Under the pieces are notes generated by a model. It was not told the DNA's origin and did not search any database. It saw nothing but the letters and a program-made list of their open reading frames with translations. Shown in pieces: positions 21,675 through 32,416 of a stretch of 41,282 nt of DNA. Each line of letters opens with the position of its first letter. Within the stretch, counting starts at the first letter, position 1. The DNA comes from Bigelowiella natans CCMP2755 (Eukaryota > Cercozoa > Chlorarachniophyceae), in the NCBI GenBank assembly GCA_000320545.1, contig ADNK01000836.1, forward strand, positions 1 to 41,282. The letters are read 5' to 3'. The position numbers were made by a program, and so were the translations under genes.

Positions 21675-22842
21675 ATAGTTGAACTTCAGACCGTAGCAGC
21701 TCCTCGAGAAACTTCACAAAAGAAACGGATTGGAGAATGTACTGGCTTTGTATAGTTCTATCCGTGAAAATGCATAGAAAACCCAAGTATCGAAACAATA
21801 TACTTGTTTCATTTATCATTTAATCTGTTCATGAAACCAATTACAATGATGTATCTATTTCACGAGCCATACTAGCATGAGGCACGTACGCGGACGTATC
21901 ATGTAACGCATCGTCTCTAGCGTTCATTCGATTAATGCCATCCGATTAATGCCACTGAAATTTCTGCATGCTGTGGCATGTTCGCGGTTGCCGGTGTCCA
22001 TTGCTAGATTGAGCTAGCTTGGGTAGAATAACGAATGTACACGTTGTCGTCTAGCCGTACATCGCGCATCTACCTAAGATGTGTCGTGCTCACATGACTA
22101 GATGATAATCGTGCTGTGTAGATCGATCATGCATGGAATACATGTAGACATTGTATAGATGAAATCTTATTCATACGCTATTTGTCTATTTCGTGTGCAT
22201 CATGTAATAGGGACTACAAGTCCATATGCATGTACGGCATGGTATATGGTTGCAATCGACAATGACAGCTACAGCAGATGATTCATGCATCGGGGGATGA
22301 CCTCTTTTGCACACACGTCTAGACGTCTAGACATGCAGATCACACGTGCATATGCATGCACATTTTTCAATGAGTGCAATTGCGAGCACGTCTAGCAGAC
22401 GTCGACACATTGCTAGCTTGCGACCTCTAGCTAGCCAGCTAGATAGCCACACATTGCATCAACATAAACTTCGAGTCATTGTTGCACGTCTCTAGGTCTA
22501 TCATGCACCTCTTGATCCAGATGCTTGCTAGCTTGGCGCTTGTACTTGTTGTGCGATGCACATTTACCTGCTTTCTTGCCATTTAGTAGTAGCTAGCTGG
22601 CGCTACGACCTTGGGCAATTTTTACAAAGTCAGTAATGCCATTGCTTGTACTCTCTGTTTGTGCTCAGCCCCTGAGCCATTCCCAAGTTTAAGTAGCTGA
22701 TGAGAATTTATGAAGCTAGTGGTGAGATAGTGAGGGAGTCGATCGTAGTCCACATACATGATCACAGGTAACACCCCAGGCAAATCAACCGAACGAAGAC
22801 CTCCTGGGTTCCTCCCCCGTGCATGACTATGAATCATGATCG

Positions 22843-22888
<46 letters not shown>

Positions 22889-23244
22889 AATCATCATTGT
22901 CATTAGTGACGGGGTCTTGAGCGTGAGAGGACAACGTGCGCAGCAAAAACAACGGTAAAAACTTAAGATTCCGAAGCTCTTTAAAAAAACTACCCCTCGT
23001 TGATCTGTAAAGAAAAAGCCCCTCCCCGACCCGAGGTGCCTCTCTGTGCAAACGATGAGGAGGAACGAAGGGAACGGGATAGGATTAGAAGCTTTTCACC
23101 GACGTATTCACTTATTGTGTCGATGCAAACTGCTTTGGGTTTGCGAAAAGAGAGAAAGGGATTGCAAAGCGCCATTGGCTCTCATTGGGAACACACAGAT
23201 TATGTAACCGTGCCCATATAACAACAAAAAAATTATCCGTGTTC
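21675..23244. other. Intergenic, CTAG-rich tract and an ATC repeat
   Basis: 21850-22620 has many CTAG and TGCATG words, lacks microsatellites and shows no believable exon. A (CAT)n run of about 50 bases lies at 22838-22888. A minus-strand frame ending at 22622 (PVIMYVDYDRLPHYLTTSF...) could be a terminal exon but has no clear partner, so it stays uncalled. 23000-23230 has frames on both strands without motifs. Confidence 0.4.
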
Positions 23245-23697
23245 CTAGATCGTCGTCGTCGTTCTTGCTATCGTGTCTACCTGTACCGTCGCCCTCATCC
23301 CCTTCTCTATCCTGCTTTCTCCCTTTTCACGCCCCTCCTGCTGCCAAGGGGCGCGACAATAGGGGCACATAGGCTGCTGGTTGCGCTTGCGTTGGCTGAT
23401 ACAGTACCGATCGATGCATTCGGTGTGCACGTTCTGCCCGCACTGAGCCTGCATGAAAAGGTAGGGCCAAGAGTGACGTGATGCTGAGCATGATGATGAT
23501 GACGATGATGGTGATTGAGGAGCATGGAAAACACAAAAAGTAGTGCGAACTACAACGAAATCCGTGAAGAACGACACCTTGCAATACGTAACCTCCTCGG
23601 CTGGCACCCCCTCAAGGTCGTCCATGCAAATAGGGCACTCGCCCTTTATCTATCGCGGAAAGAAAGAAGGATACCTCAGTTTTGGCACGCGAGTGCG

Positions 23698-23740
<43 letters not shown>

Positions 23741-24937
23741 TGTGGGATATATATGGGTGTGGTGCTCGTCTTTAAGTGTAAAAATAATAAATAGTTGAAT
23801 GGTAATAGTGAGTGTCCTTAGCGCGAATGTGCATAACTACCTCTTTACGAATGGAGCTGCTGCTGCTACTGCTGCTGCTGCTGCTACTGTTCTTATTGCT
23901 GGATGTTCCATGGTCTTTTGCTGTCTTCCCCTTTTCTTCGTCATCGCCACGGCCCTTCTCGTCGTCGCCCAGAGCACCTTTTTCGTTGACAGAAGTTACT
24001 TTTGAAAAAGAGAGCTGAGGAGACGGACTATTTGGTGCTGGCCTGGCGCTGATGACTCACGGGGATCAACACACACACACACACACACACAAACACAAAC
24101 GCATACACCAGGATGGAAATTGCAATAAGCGCAGGTAGTAGCTGGGAGCAGCACGCACCTGTTAAAATGCTATAGGCCCGCTGTACTCGCGTGTTCGCAC
24201 GTATTCCCCGACTCCGTTCCCCTCCACCATGATCTTCATGTCGGCTTGGAGCAGCAGCGAAGATCCCCTTCAATTCATCCTTAAAAACAGAAGGGAGTAG
24301 AACAAGGTTGGGAAAGAATCGCCGTCGCCGTCGTCATCGTCGTAGTCGTAGTAGTAGCAGCGGTAGAAAATGATTAAAGACACGAACGTGGAGAGGGGTG
24401 CTCAATTGATCGATACGCAAAGCAAGCAGAACTGCGAAAGAACTACGGGAGAAATACAAGATGAGAAGAAAGAGGAGGAAGCACAAAAGGATTGGGGAGG
24501 GGGGGCAGGGGGGAGAGGGGGAGGAGGAAGAGCGGATACTTCTAAAAGGCCTTTTTGATAGATAAGCGGCGAAGATGGCGGCAACCTGAGCACCTAAATG
24601 ATGAGATGGTTGAATTGAAGAAGAAGAAGAAGAAGATGATGACGATGATGATGACGACAACGATGATGACTTAGTATTAAGACAACAACGTGTCAGATTA
24701 CAAAGCAAAACAACCATAGCACCTTGAGATAGATGAAAAGGATGTGTTTGCACAGGTTTCCTTTCAGGAAATCAGGGCACGTGCACGAAGGCCTTTGTGA
24801 GATGTTCACGCCGTATATGTTCCCTTGAGCAAGCAGCAGAGAGGAAAATCCGTTAGAAATAATGATTTATTACAATCGAATATATGAGCGATGATGATCC
24901 TGACAAATGTACTACTAGGTAGCGTTGCAGTTCGCAC

Positions 24938-24971
<34 letters not shown>

Positions 24972-25345
24972 TGTATCATTGCGTGTGCTGCGTAAAACCT
25001 GTGGAACCCATGACTGCATACTCGCGGCAGAAGTCGTTAATGTGGTCGGAAGATACGAGAAATAAACGTTGACTGGAGGATAGTAATGGTGTGCATTAAT
25101 GCTACGATTCTGCTAGATCAGTATTCGTAGACGCTTTCTTCTAGCTCATAAATTCCAAACACGTTTCACACGGGCGATAGTACAGACGTCACGTTCATAC
25201 AACACGATATGTAGCTACAAATTTGTGACCTCCGAGCTCGTTCGATCCTATCTCTTGTCTTCGAATTCGGCTTCGATCGCCATCGGCAAATTCGTTTTTC
25301 CTTTGTTCTTATCCGTTCCGCCTTGTTCGGTCTCGGCAGTGACAT
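23245..25345 (-). CDS. SWIM zinc finger plus RING finger protein, likely E3 ubiquitin ligase
   Basis: Exons in coding order: 25345-25230, 25072-24999, 24823-24723, 24593-24540, 24279-24159, 24014-23841, 23649-23578, 23448-23245. The N-terminus carries CRWRSKPNSKTRDRIERA, then FCREYAVMGSTG, the SWIM finger SCTCPDFLKGNLCKH (CxCxnCxH), and LRLPPSSPLIYQKGLL. The RING lies near the C-terminus: CPICMDDLEG, VTYCK, CGQNVHTECIDRYC, CPYCRAPW. This order matches the SWIM-RING family related to ZSWIM2 and its fungal and plant relatives, where the RING recruits E2 and transfers ubiquitin. A Ser-rich acidic linker joins the halves. Phases agree except between 24159 and 24014, where a small exon or another donor is needed. 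The stop at 23245 assumes read-through; a CAG|GTAGAC donor at 23280 could add 3' exons. Confidence 0.85.
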
Positions 25346-25838
25346 TTTGGGTAAGGAGGAGGAGGACAAGGAGGGTGGTGATGATGGCGATTTTACACTT
25401 GTAGCCGTGAGCGGGAAAAATGTCTGCTGCCTAGTAGTCGTTCGAGGAGTTCCACACATGATGCAGCAAGCATTTGCCAACCTACGATCGTACAAAAGCA
25501 AGGGGAAGGAAGGGGGTGGGTCACGAGAGGGTGGTGGGAGTTGTTGCAGCCAATTTTACTGGTTGTGGAAGGTGCACGCCTCACATCCCCAGATTTCTGC
25601 AAGAGAAAAATGTTTTGGTCAGCACGAGGAAGGAAGTTAGTCTGATCATCTCATTCTTACCACTAATCGTTGTATGGGGGCGATAGAGCAACGCAGCGGC
25701 CGTCTCGTCGTCCATTAACCATCCCTCGTTACAGGTTCTCGCTTTCGTCTTGGTTTTCATTCCTCTGAGTTCATGTTTTCCGCGTCGTTTCGCCGATCCC
25801 CTCGCTACTTCTACTTTTTCGTCATTGTCGTCGTCGCC

Positions 25839-25873
25839 ATGAGTCAAGTCGATGACATCCCTCCTTACCCTGG

Positions 25874-25904
<31 letters not shown>

Positions 25905-27001
25905 GTGACCGTGTTACTGCTGCCAATGACAGAGGATGATACATGTAAATCCCTGCCCCCCTTCCGCTACCTTTCACCCTTGCTGCTGCGTTCGCGCTTC
26001 CGGGATGACATGGAGCTCGAGTTCGCCCCCTTCCGCGACCGCATGAGTGGTGATGGTGATGCAATCAGCGAGCGAGCGAGAACATACAACCCGTTCGTAT
26101 CCTGCGACAACACCAAGTCTTTGTCGCACAATGAGAATCAATCGCACTCATGTGAGCCTGAACGCTGCAAAGCGGCTGCAGGAAAACGAGAAGGAAACGA
26201 TTGGATTCTGGTGGTGCGACTTGGAATATAAACAGAAACTCGAATTTCGCACAAAATTGCGATACGATCGTAGGGAAGTAGACTAGAAAGATCCACACCT
26301 CCCCACCACTACCCCTCCTCTGCAAGTACCGCATCTCGTCCCCCCTTCTCCAAAACGACCCGACGCACCTAGTTGGAACGGCATGATTGCAAACCTAACA
26401 CCTCAGGAAGGTAAAACAATAACACTCGAATCAGTTTGGGATCGATATTGCATCGAACAAACTTTTCACGTTCCGAGCTCTGCTCACCACTCATCAACTA
26501 CATACATCATGATCGTCGTCATCGCATTAGGCGTGGTGATGGCGAAGACCTACGAAACACAACGAGAGGCCTTGAAACGAAAGGATCGCCATGCACCCTC
26601 CAAGGCAAGAGATGACAGAGAAACGTGCGCGTTTATCAGATATTTGCTTATATGTTATTACTATATGTTGCTTTCCTGCAGCCTGTGACGGGGCTCGTCC
26701 AGCAAATTAACACACTCAACCAATTTCACAGGTACTAGGGTTAGGGGGTTTAAAGAACACGTGTTGATCATTTTTTAATTAGACTTGGGCAATGGAGAAA
26801 TTTTCGAAACGAACTCCATTTGTAGGCTTTTTGCGACTACATGTGGACCATTGCTTGTTTCGATTCACAAGACAAAGAACGAATCAACTTAATGTCTGTG
26901 TATAAAATGTATACATGTATCCCTCTCAGCACATTCCGACCTATGATCAGCAAGTACAAGTTCCCAAGCGCGGTGGATCACACAAACAAGCACAAACACA
27001 C

Positions 27002-27047
<46 letters not shown>

Positions 27048-27571
27048 ACACACATGAATGAGGGAGGTGGAGAGTGAGAGAGAGAGAGAAAAGAGAGAAC
27101 TAGAGAGTCTCCGTGCTTGTTGCAAGAGTACCTTCCTTATGTTTAACCGCCATCATCATTTTTCTGATAGGCATGTGGGGCGTTCTCTATCGCTAACTCC
27201 ATATTGCTTGCGAAATTGCTGTCAGAGAGAAGAAAGGTGTATTTTACGCATGCGGGCATTTTTGTGCCGAATTAATGAATTAAAGAGCTCAAATTGTTAA
27301 TGCAGTCCTAGGGTTTGCCATCGTCCTTCACCATGATCTCCCCTCCTTTCCCCCCTCCCCTGCTGCTCAACCTGTCGCCTTTTTGCTCACCAGAAAGCAA
27401 AGGGTGTGGACAAGGCCATGAGTGCGGAGGAGCTGGAAGCCATCGTAGCGGTCCTGCGCTCGCCGGCCAAAGTCACTCCGCTGGTGAGTACGACATACGA
27501 CAAACGCCCCTTACACCTAGCATCAAACTATTGAATGGTCCCAAGCCTATGCATGTGTGTATCCTTGTGGT

Positions 27572-27612
<41 letters not shown>

Positions 27613-27754
27613 TGCGTGTGTCTGAGTTGGCGATCTACCGACGCAGGTTGAGAGGGTGATGAAGAAAATTAGCGAGGACCGCGCGAAATACGTGGCCAAA
27701 CACAAGAAAACCGCCTTTACCTCCAAGTCGTCTTTGCACGCATACTACGCATAA
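25839..27754 (+). CDS. Unknown 259-residue protein, eight exons
   Basis: Exons 25839-26151, 26327-26410, 26531-26604, 26682-26731, 26783-26821, 26872-26893, 27394-27483 and 27647-27754, all in phase. The N-terminal part holds an Asp run (a GAT repeat within the exon) and a disordered Ser/Pro region (LVPPSPKRPDAPSW). Helical segments follow: KTYETQREALKRKDRHAPSK, TGLVQQINTLNQFHRL and MSAEELEAIVAVLRS, ending with a basic helix (VERVMKKISEDRAKYV). I recognise no family. The third intron uses a GC donor (AAG|GCAAGA). The 22-nt sixth exon is weak. An in-frame upstream ATG at 25773 would add a hydrophobic leader. Splicing at AAGTC|GTCTTT in the last exon would keep phase into exons 27986-28052, 29167-29223 and 29478-29621, making one longer gene. 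Confidence 0.6.
26605..26681 (+). other. Second GC-AG intron
   Basis: The donor is CCAAG|GCAAGA and the acceptor TTCCTGCAG, joining ...DRHAPSK to PVTGLVQQIN in phase 0. The GT candidate 32 bases later (GAAAC|GTGCGC) gives a stop after splicing. GCAAGA is close to the standard GC-donor consensus. Confidence 0.5.
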
Positions 27755-27985
27755 TACGTTTATGTTTATGAAGGATAATATAATTATATATACATATTAT
27801 ATTTATGAATATTATGCTTGGTCAATGCTCCTAGATCGATTTCTGTTTAGTGTGCTTTTCCTTGCTATCCGCTCTCCTTCTCCCCCCCCCTTTTCATCAC
27901 GTTGGCTGAGCTGTCCCTGCGGTTGGGAATGTTGTGGGTAATGTTGTTGTTGTTGTTATTGTTGTTCTTGCCGTTGTTATTCTAG

Positions 27986-28442
27986 GAAAGCTGAAGATAA
28001 GTATATGCAAGACTGGGTCGCGAACTACGAGATAAGCGACTGGTTCATAAAGGTGATGATAACGATGATGATGATTGTAGTGCCTTCGTCTGGATATAGG
28101 CTTCTCGTTCTTCTCCTATTTTTTTTTTAAGTTTTTGACGCTTTGTGGTCGTTATCGTCATTGTTTGCTTCCTTCTTCCGTTTCCGAAGAAATCGCTCAC
28201 ATCTGTAGTTAGTTGATCTCTCATGAGAGACGCTAGATCTGAAATGGCGCCATCCCCGCACACATTCACAGTTCTCGTCGTCATTGCTCAAGAAAGAGGG
28301 GTCCGATACTGCGACTGATGACACCGACGATGCATGCAGTGCGGCAGACATGACGAATGTCCATTTCCTGCGGTCTGTCGGTGTAGTAGTAGTAGTAGTA
28401 GTAGTGGTAATGGTAGTAGTATTGGTAGTAGTAATAGTCGTG

Positions 28443-28478
<36 letters not shown>

Positions 28479-29023
28479 TATCTGCACCCATGCGTTTATT
28501 TTAGTCGATGTGGAGAAGTAGAAGAAGAAGAAAAAAACGAAAAAGAAGCAACAGTCGCAGTAAGAGCCTGCAACGCCCTTCCCCCCCTCCCTACTTGTTC
28601 ATAGGTACAATCAGTGGCCGGAACGCAACGGCTCAACATGTGATTACCTCAGACTAACGGAATGGCTTGCTTACATTTCTTCGAGACACACGTTATCTTT
28701 CGAAACCAATATGATGGAGGGGGGGGGGGGGGGGGATGCAAAAAAAAAAGGGGAAAAAAATGGCCAAGCAATATTACTACTCACAGCAAAAAAAACCGCC
28801 AAACACTATCACTACTCACAAGCAGTGATGGATTAACCCCCTCCTCCACGCTGCACCGATGATAATACATAGTCGAAGAGAAAGAGCGTTTGGTGGAGGA
28901 GAAAGTGTTTGGTGGCGAGAAAACGGGCGATAAGGTGAAGTATTAAGACCATTCTGAACGACAGATTCATGGGGAGGAGAGAGGGATAGATGACTTCCCC
29001 GACTACTGCTTCCTTTCCCTGGC

Positions 29024-29071
<48 letters not shown>

Positions 29072-29247
29072 AATGTGGGAGACTTATGACTGGCTAATAA
29101 TAATGAGAATAAAAATAATAATAATAATAATAATAATACATTTATATTATCCTGTGTATTGTGAAGGTGAAGGTGGAGCTGGAAGAGGGCGCCAGTAGAT
29201 TCATCGTTGAGTCGTTCGTTCCGGTAGTAAGTAATCTTGCTCTCTCT

Positions 29248-29338
<91 letters not shown>

Positions 29339-29621
29339 TTTTGAAGGTGTGCATGCGAATTTTTAGTTCTTGGTCTTCTTTTTGTTGTTATTTCATTCCC
29401 CATAATGTACATTTTCATCATCATATCACCATCGTCGTCGTCGTCATCTATCATCCATCCGCACGTGGTTTTTGAAGGAGAGGAAACTTAGACGACCCGA
29501 GGAATGGTTAGCGATGAAGAGTGAGGGGAAAGGAAAGGAAGGGGCAAAGTCTCCCGCAGAGGTGGCAGACATTTTTCCTTTCTGGCAGTTCTATCATAAC
29601 ATCGGGAGAGAGGCTAGCTAG
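27986..29621 (+). CDS. Probable coding exons of unknown function, end of previous gene or separate
   Basis: Three segments look coding: 27986-28052 (AEDKYMQDWVANYEISDWF, donor AAG|GTGATG), 29167-29223 (VKVELEEGASRFIVESFVP) and 29478-29621 (RKLRRPEEWLAM, then an Ala/Lys linker and FPFWQFYHNIG before TAG). Phases of the three agree with each other and with a weak donor in the gene upstream. A further open stretch at 28604-28720 reads well in one frame (YNQWPERNGSTC) but its phase does not match, so it was left out. Introns include a GTA repeat of about 95 bases and long CT and GT runs. No family is recognised. Confidence 0.45.
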
Positions 29622-30155
29622 GGCGCGCTCCCGTTTCTCCTAGTGACGAATACTATTTAGATTATATGTAATAATAGCACGTTGGGCTGTGGTGCGCCGC
29701 TGCCCGGATTGGTCTTGGAGGTTGTCGCGTGCATCTGATTGTGTGTTCGATCTTGTTTTTGGGTAAATACGTCACAAAGGGGGCTCGGAGCCACCTCTCG
29801 GAAGTATTTCTGTTGGATGTCAACGGTGAGAACGACGATAAATTGCAACAGCGCGCGCGCGCGCGCGTGCGCGCACATACGCTCTTAAACGTGTCGCATC
29901 GACGGGTCGGCTTAGATTTGTTAGAGGAGTGCCTCATCGGTGAGCGATTGTTACTTTGTCGCAACTGTAGGCCACTTCGTTACATCGTTTTCTTGTCATT
30001 TGGAGAAGAAAGTAAGTAGCGACTGCAGACAAGGGCAAAGGGAGGGGTGGTGGCAGTTAAATCCCGAGAACGCGCTGCGAAGAATGTACCAACAAATGTG
30101 TCAAATACCCATTGGTGATGTGTAGATAACATGCAAAAGAAATGTATATTAATGT

Positions 30156-30228
<73 letters not shown>

Positions 30229-30481
30229 GCAATATGCTTATAATCATTCGACCAGGTTGTGCTATTATTGCGTGTTCTTATCTGTGTACCTTTGTCTTCT
30301 CTTTTGTGCAAAGGATAAGTCCATCACCCCATGTTTGGTGGTCATCAACACGACAGGGGTACTACTACTACTCCTACTACTTCTACTTCTACTATCACAT
30401 CCATCAGGAACGTCATTCAGGCTCTTGTTATCATCACCTAACAAAATGTGCACAAAATAACTATTAGGCGAGCTATATTAG

Positions 30482-30665
30482 CCCGGGGGCTCCGGCGGCA
30501 GCCTACGATCTCTCCTTCATCTCGCCTGCTCCTGCAAACCCCTTTGCGGAAGGTGTGGAACAAATCAAAGCAATGGGAATCCAGAAGACAGATCAAGAGA
30601 TTTCGCGTGCATTGCTCTCGGCTGATGGTGACATCAGTACGGCTGTAGCAATGCTCCTTTCATAA
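30482..30665 (+). CDS. Terminal exon encoding a UBA-like domain
   Basis: Sixty codons after an ATATTAG acceptor encode GAPAAAYDLSFISPAPANPF, then EQIKAMGIQKTDQEISRALL, SADGDISTAVAMLLS and TAA. The three-helix pattern with MGI in the first loop and D-G-D-I-x-T-A-V-x-x-L-L at the end is that of UBA domains, which bind ubiquitin. A C-terminal UBA occurs in NBR1, Rad23, ubiquilin and others. Upstream exons are uncertain: stretches at 29791-29826, 29916-29940 and 29971-30011 can be joined in phase (HLSEVFLLDVN, LLEECLIG, HFVTSFSCHL). The parent protein is therefore unknown. Confidence 0.6.
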
Positions 30666-31813
30666 GACGTGGTGGGTTTGCACGTGGAAATCACTCTTAA
30701 TTCGACGTTTCGTTCAAAAATTATAAAAGCTGACTGCTACGTGCGCGCAGAAGCGTATATTAAATATATAGCCGCATACTGTTTCTAGATATTGTCAGCT
30801 CGTGCGCGACCGTCGGTGCGACCAGCTACGTAATTGTTTCCCCCCTCCCTCGCTCTTGCGGCGTAATTGCATGTGGGAATGTGAGGTGTACGGACACACA
30901 CGTGCTGTTCCGTACTTGCGCTACTATGTATGTACATCCCCTTTAATTTGTATCTGCTGTCGACGTCGCGGCTGAATGACAGCTATGTCCTCATGCACAC
31001 TGGCGATGTCGTCAAATGCTTGCTGATTCAAAATGCTACACGGCTACAGAAATACACAGCATTATGCTCTGTTGGTCAACGCATATTCGACACATGTGCA
31101 TGATGCGATGTAACCTATCGATTGCGTCGCTCTGTACGTTACTATTTATTGCATCATCTGTCCATTGCATGTGCTCCATTTCGCAAGTTGTAGACATTTC
31201 CTCAGTTGCCAATTTATGAAGACTGTTGCGCAGAAGTGGTTCGACAATAATTAATGCAAACTACTCAGTTGAAATATGGGCACTAATCACTACTATTGCA
31301 GTGGCGACGAATAAGATAGAGCATGCACGCTTACGTTATCAAGATAATTCAGTCTATTCTAAAATTGTCGCAGATTACATGATCGCAATAATAATGGCAG
31401 CGCTTATCACTCATTACTTTGAGCAACGATACCCTTGTGCCATGTCTCATGCATTCAAAGCATAACCGTAATATCGTTTAATAATGTAAAATTGAAGAAA
31501 TCATATGTTCGAATCTAAAATGAAACCTTATCCACTTGTACATATTTATTTTGAAAAATTAAAAAAAAATAAATATCAAAATGTATTCTTTGAAGATAGG
31601 GTAGAAAACCTTGTATATCCTAAAAAAATAGGATGGATTACAGTATTAATAGACCCTTATATTTATCATAATAAAGTTAAAATAGCTTATGTAGATTTTG
31701 TATTCCCAGATATATATAAAGCATTGAGTTTTTCAATAAATAACATAAAGTGAAAAATTATAGATAATAAATGGTAAATATTAAAAATATTATAACCAGA
31801 AAGGCTAACGTGA
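30666..31813. other. Intergenic region containing an AT-rich island
   Basis: 30666-31440 shows no gene I can support. From about 31440 to 31800 the composition becomes strongly AT-rich, and this part contains the ORF listed separately. The region then ends at the stop codon of the minus-strand kinase. Confidence 0.4.
31505..31753 (+). CDS. AT-rich ORF of foreign composition, 82 residues
   Basis: A continuous frame from ATG to TGA inside a block that is about four-fifths A+T, against roughly half in the genes around it. Codons are almost all A/T-ending (AAA, AAT, TAT, ATA), unlike every other gene here. The protein is rich in Lys, Tyr, Ile and Asn with strand-like segments (GWITVLIDPYIYHNKVKIAY, DFVFPDIYKAL). 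No known domain is visible. The composition resembles organelle genomes, nucleomorphs or large DNA viruses, so this may be a transferred fragment. There is no intron and no microsatellite in it. It could also be a non-functional insertion. Confidence 0.4.
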   Translation: MFESKMKPYPLVHIYFEKLKKNKYQNVFFEDRVENLVYPKKIGWITVLIDPYIYHNKVKIAYVDFVFPDIYKALSFSINNIK

Positions 31814-32369
31814 TCATGCATACAAGGGCGTGCGGTGTTTTTTTTGCATTTTTGTTTGCTGGGAATCTCTCTTTGCCTTGAGGGTCGGTGTACTCGCCCT
31901 GGGGGTGGGGTTGATAGCTCTGTGTGTGGGGGTGCTGGCTCTACGTGAGGTGCGTGTAGTAGTTCTGATGGTAGGTGCGTGCACTCTATTCCTGGGTGTG
32001 GGCGTGCTGGTCCTGCGTGTCCTAGGTCTGTGTGGGCTTGAATCGCCTTCTTCAGTTGATGAAAAACCTGAGCTTCCTCCGGTTTGCTTGAAGTTGAAAA
32101 CGGTGTGTGGCTTCTTCTGTGGCGTGCGTGGCGGGCTCTTCAGAACCTTCTGTTATTGTTAAATGCATCGAAGATGTTGAAGGCGATCAGTGTGATGCTT
32201 GATGATCTCAGAATCACTATCATTGAAGCAGCCAAAGACAGTTCGGTTGCAGGGCAGGAAACGCATTCGAAAATTGCTTGTGCTATGCAGACATATATCA
32301 TTTTTATAAACAAATTATGCGTACTGTCATTGCGTTGAGGAAGATTGGAGCCAGTCGACAACATATGAG

Positions 32370-32416
<47 letters not shown>

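Noticed and set aside
31016-31465. Two consecutive ORFs before the AT-rich island
   Set aside because: Composition and codon use are not convincing, and there is no motif or splice support.
31830-32162. Plus-strand Val/Leu/Gly-rich ORF of 110 codons
   Set aside because: It is the antisense shadow of the last exon of the minus-strand kinase, which fits in phase and composition.
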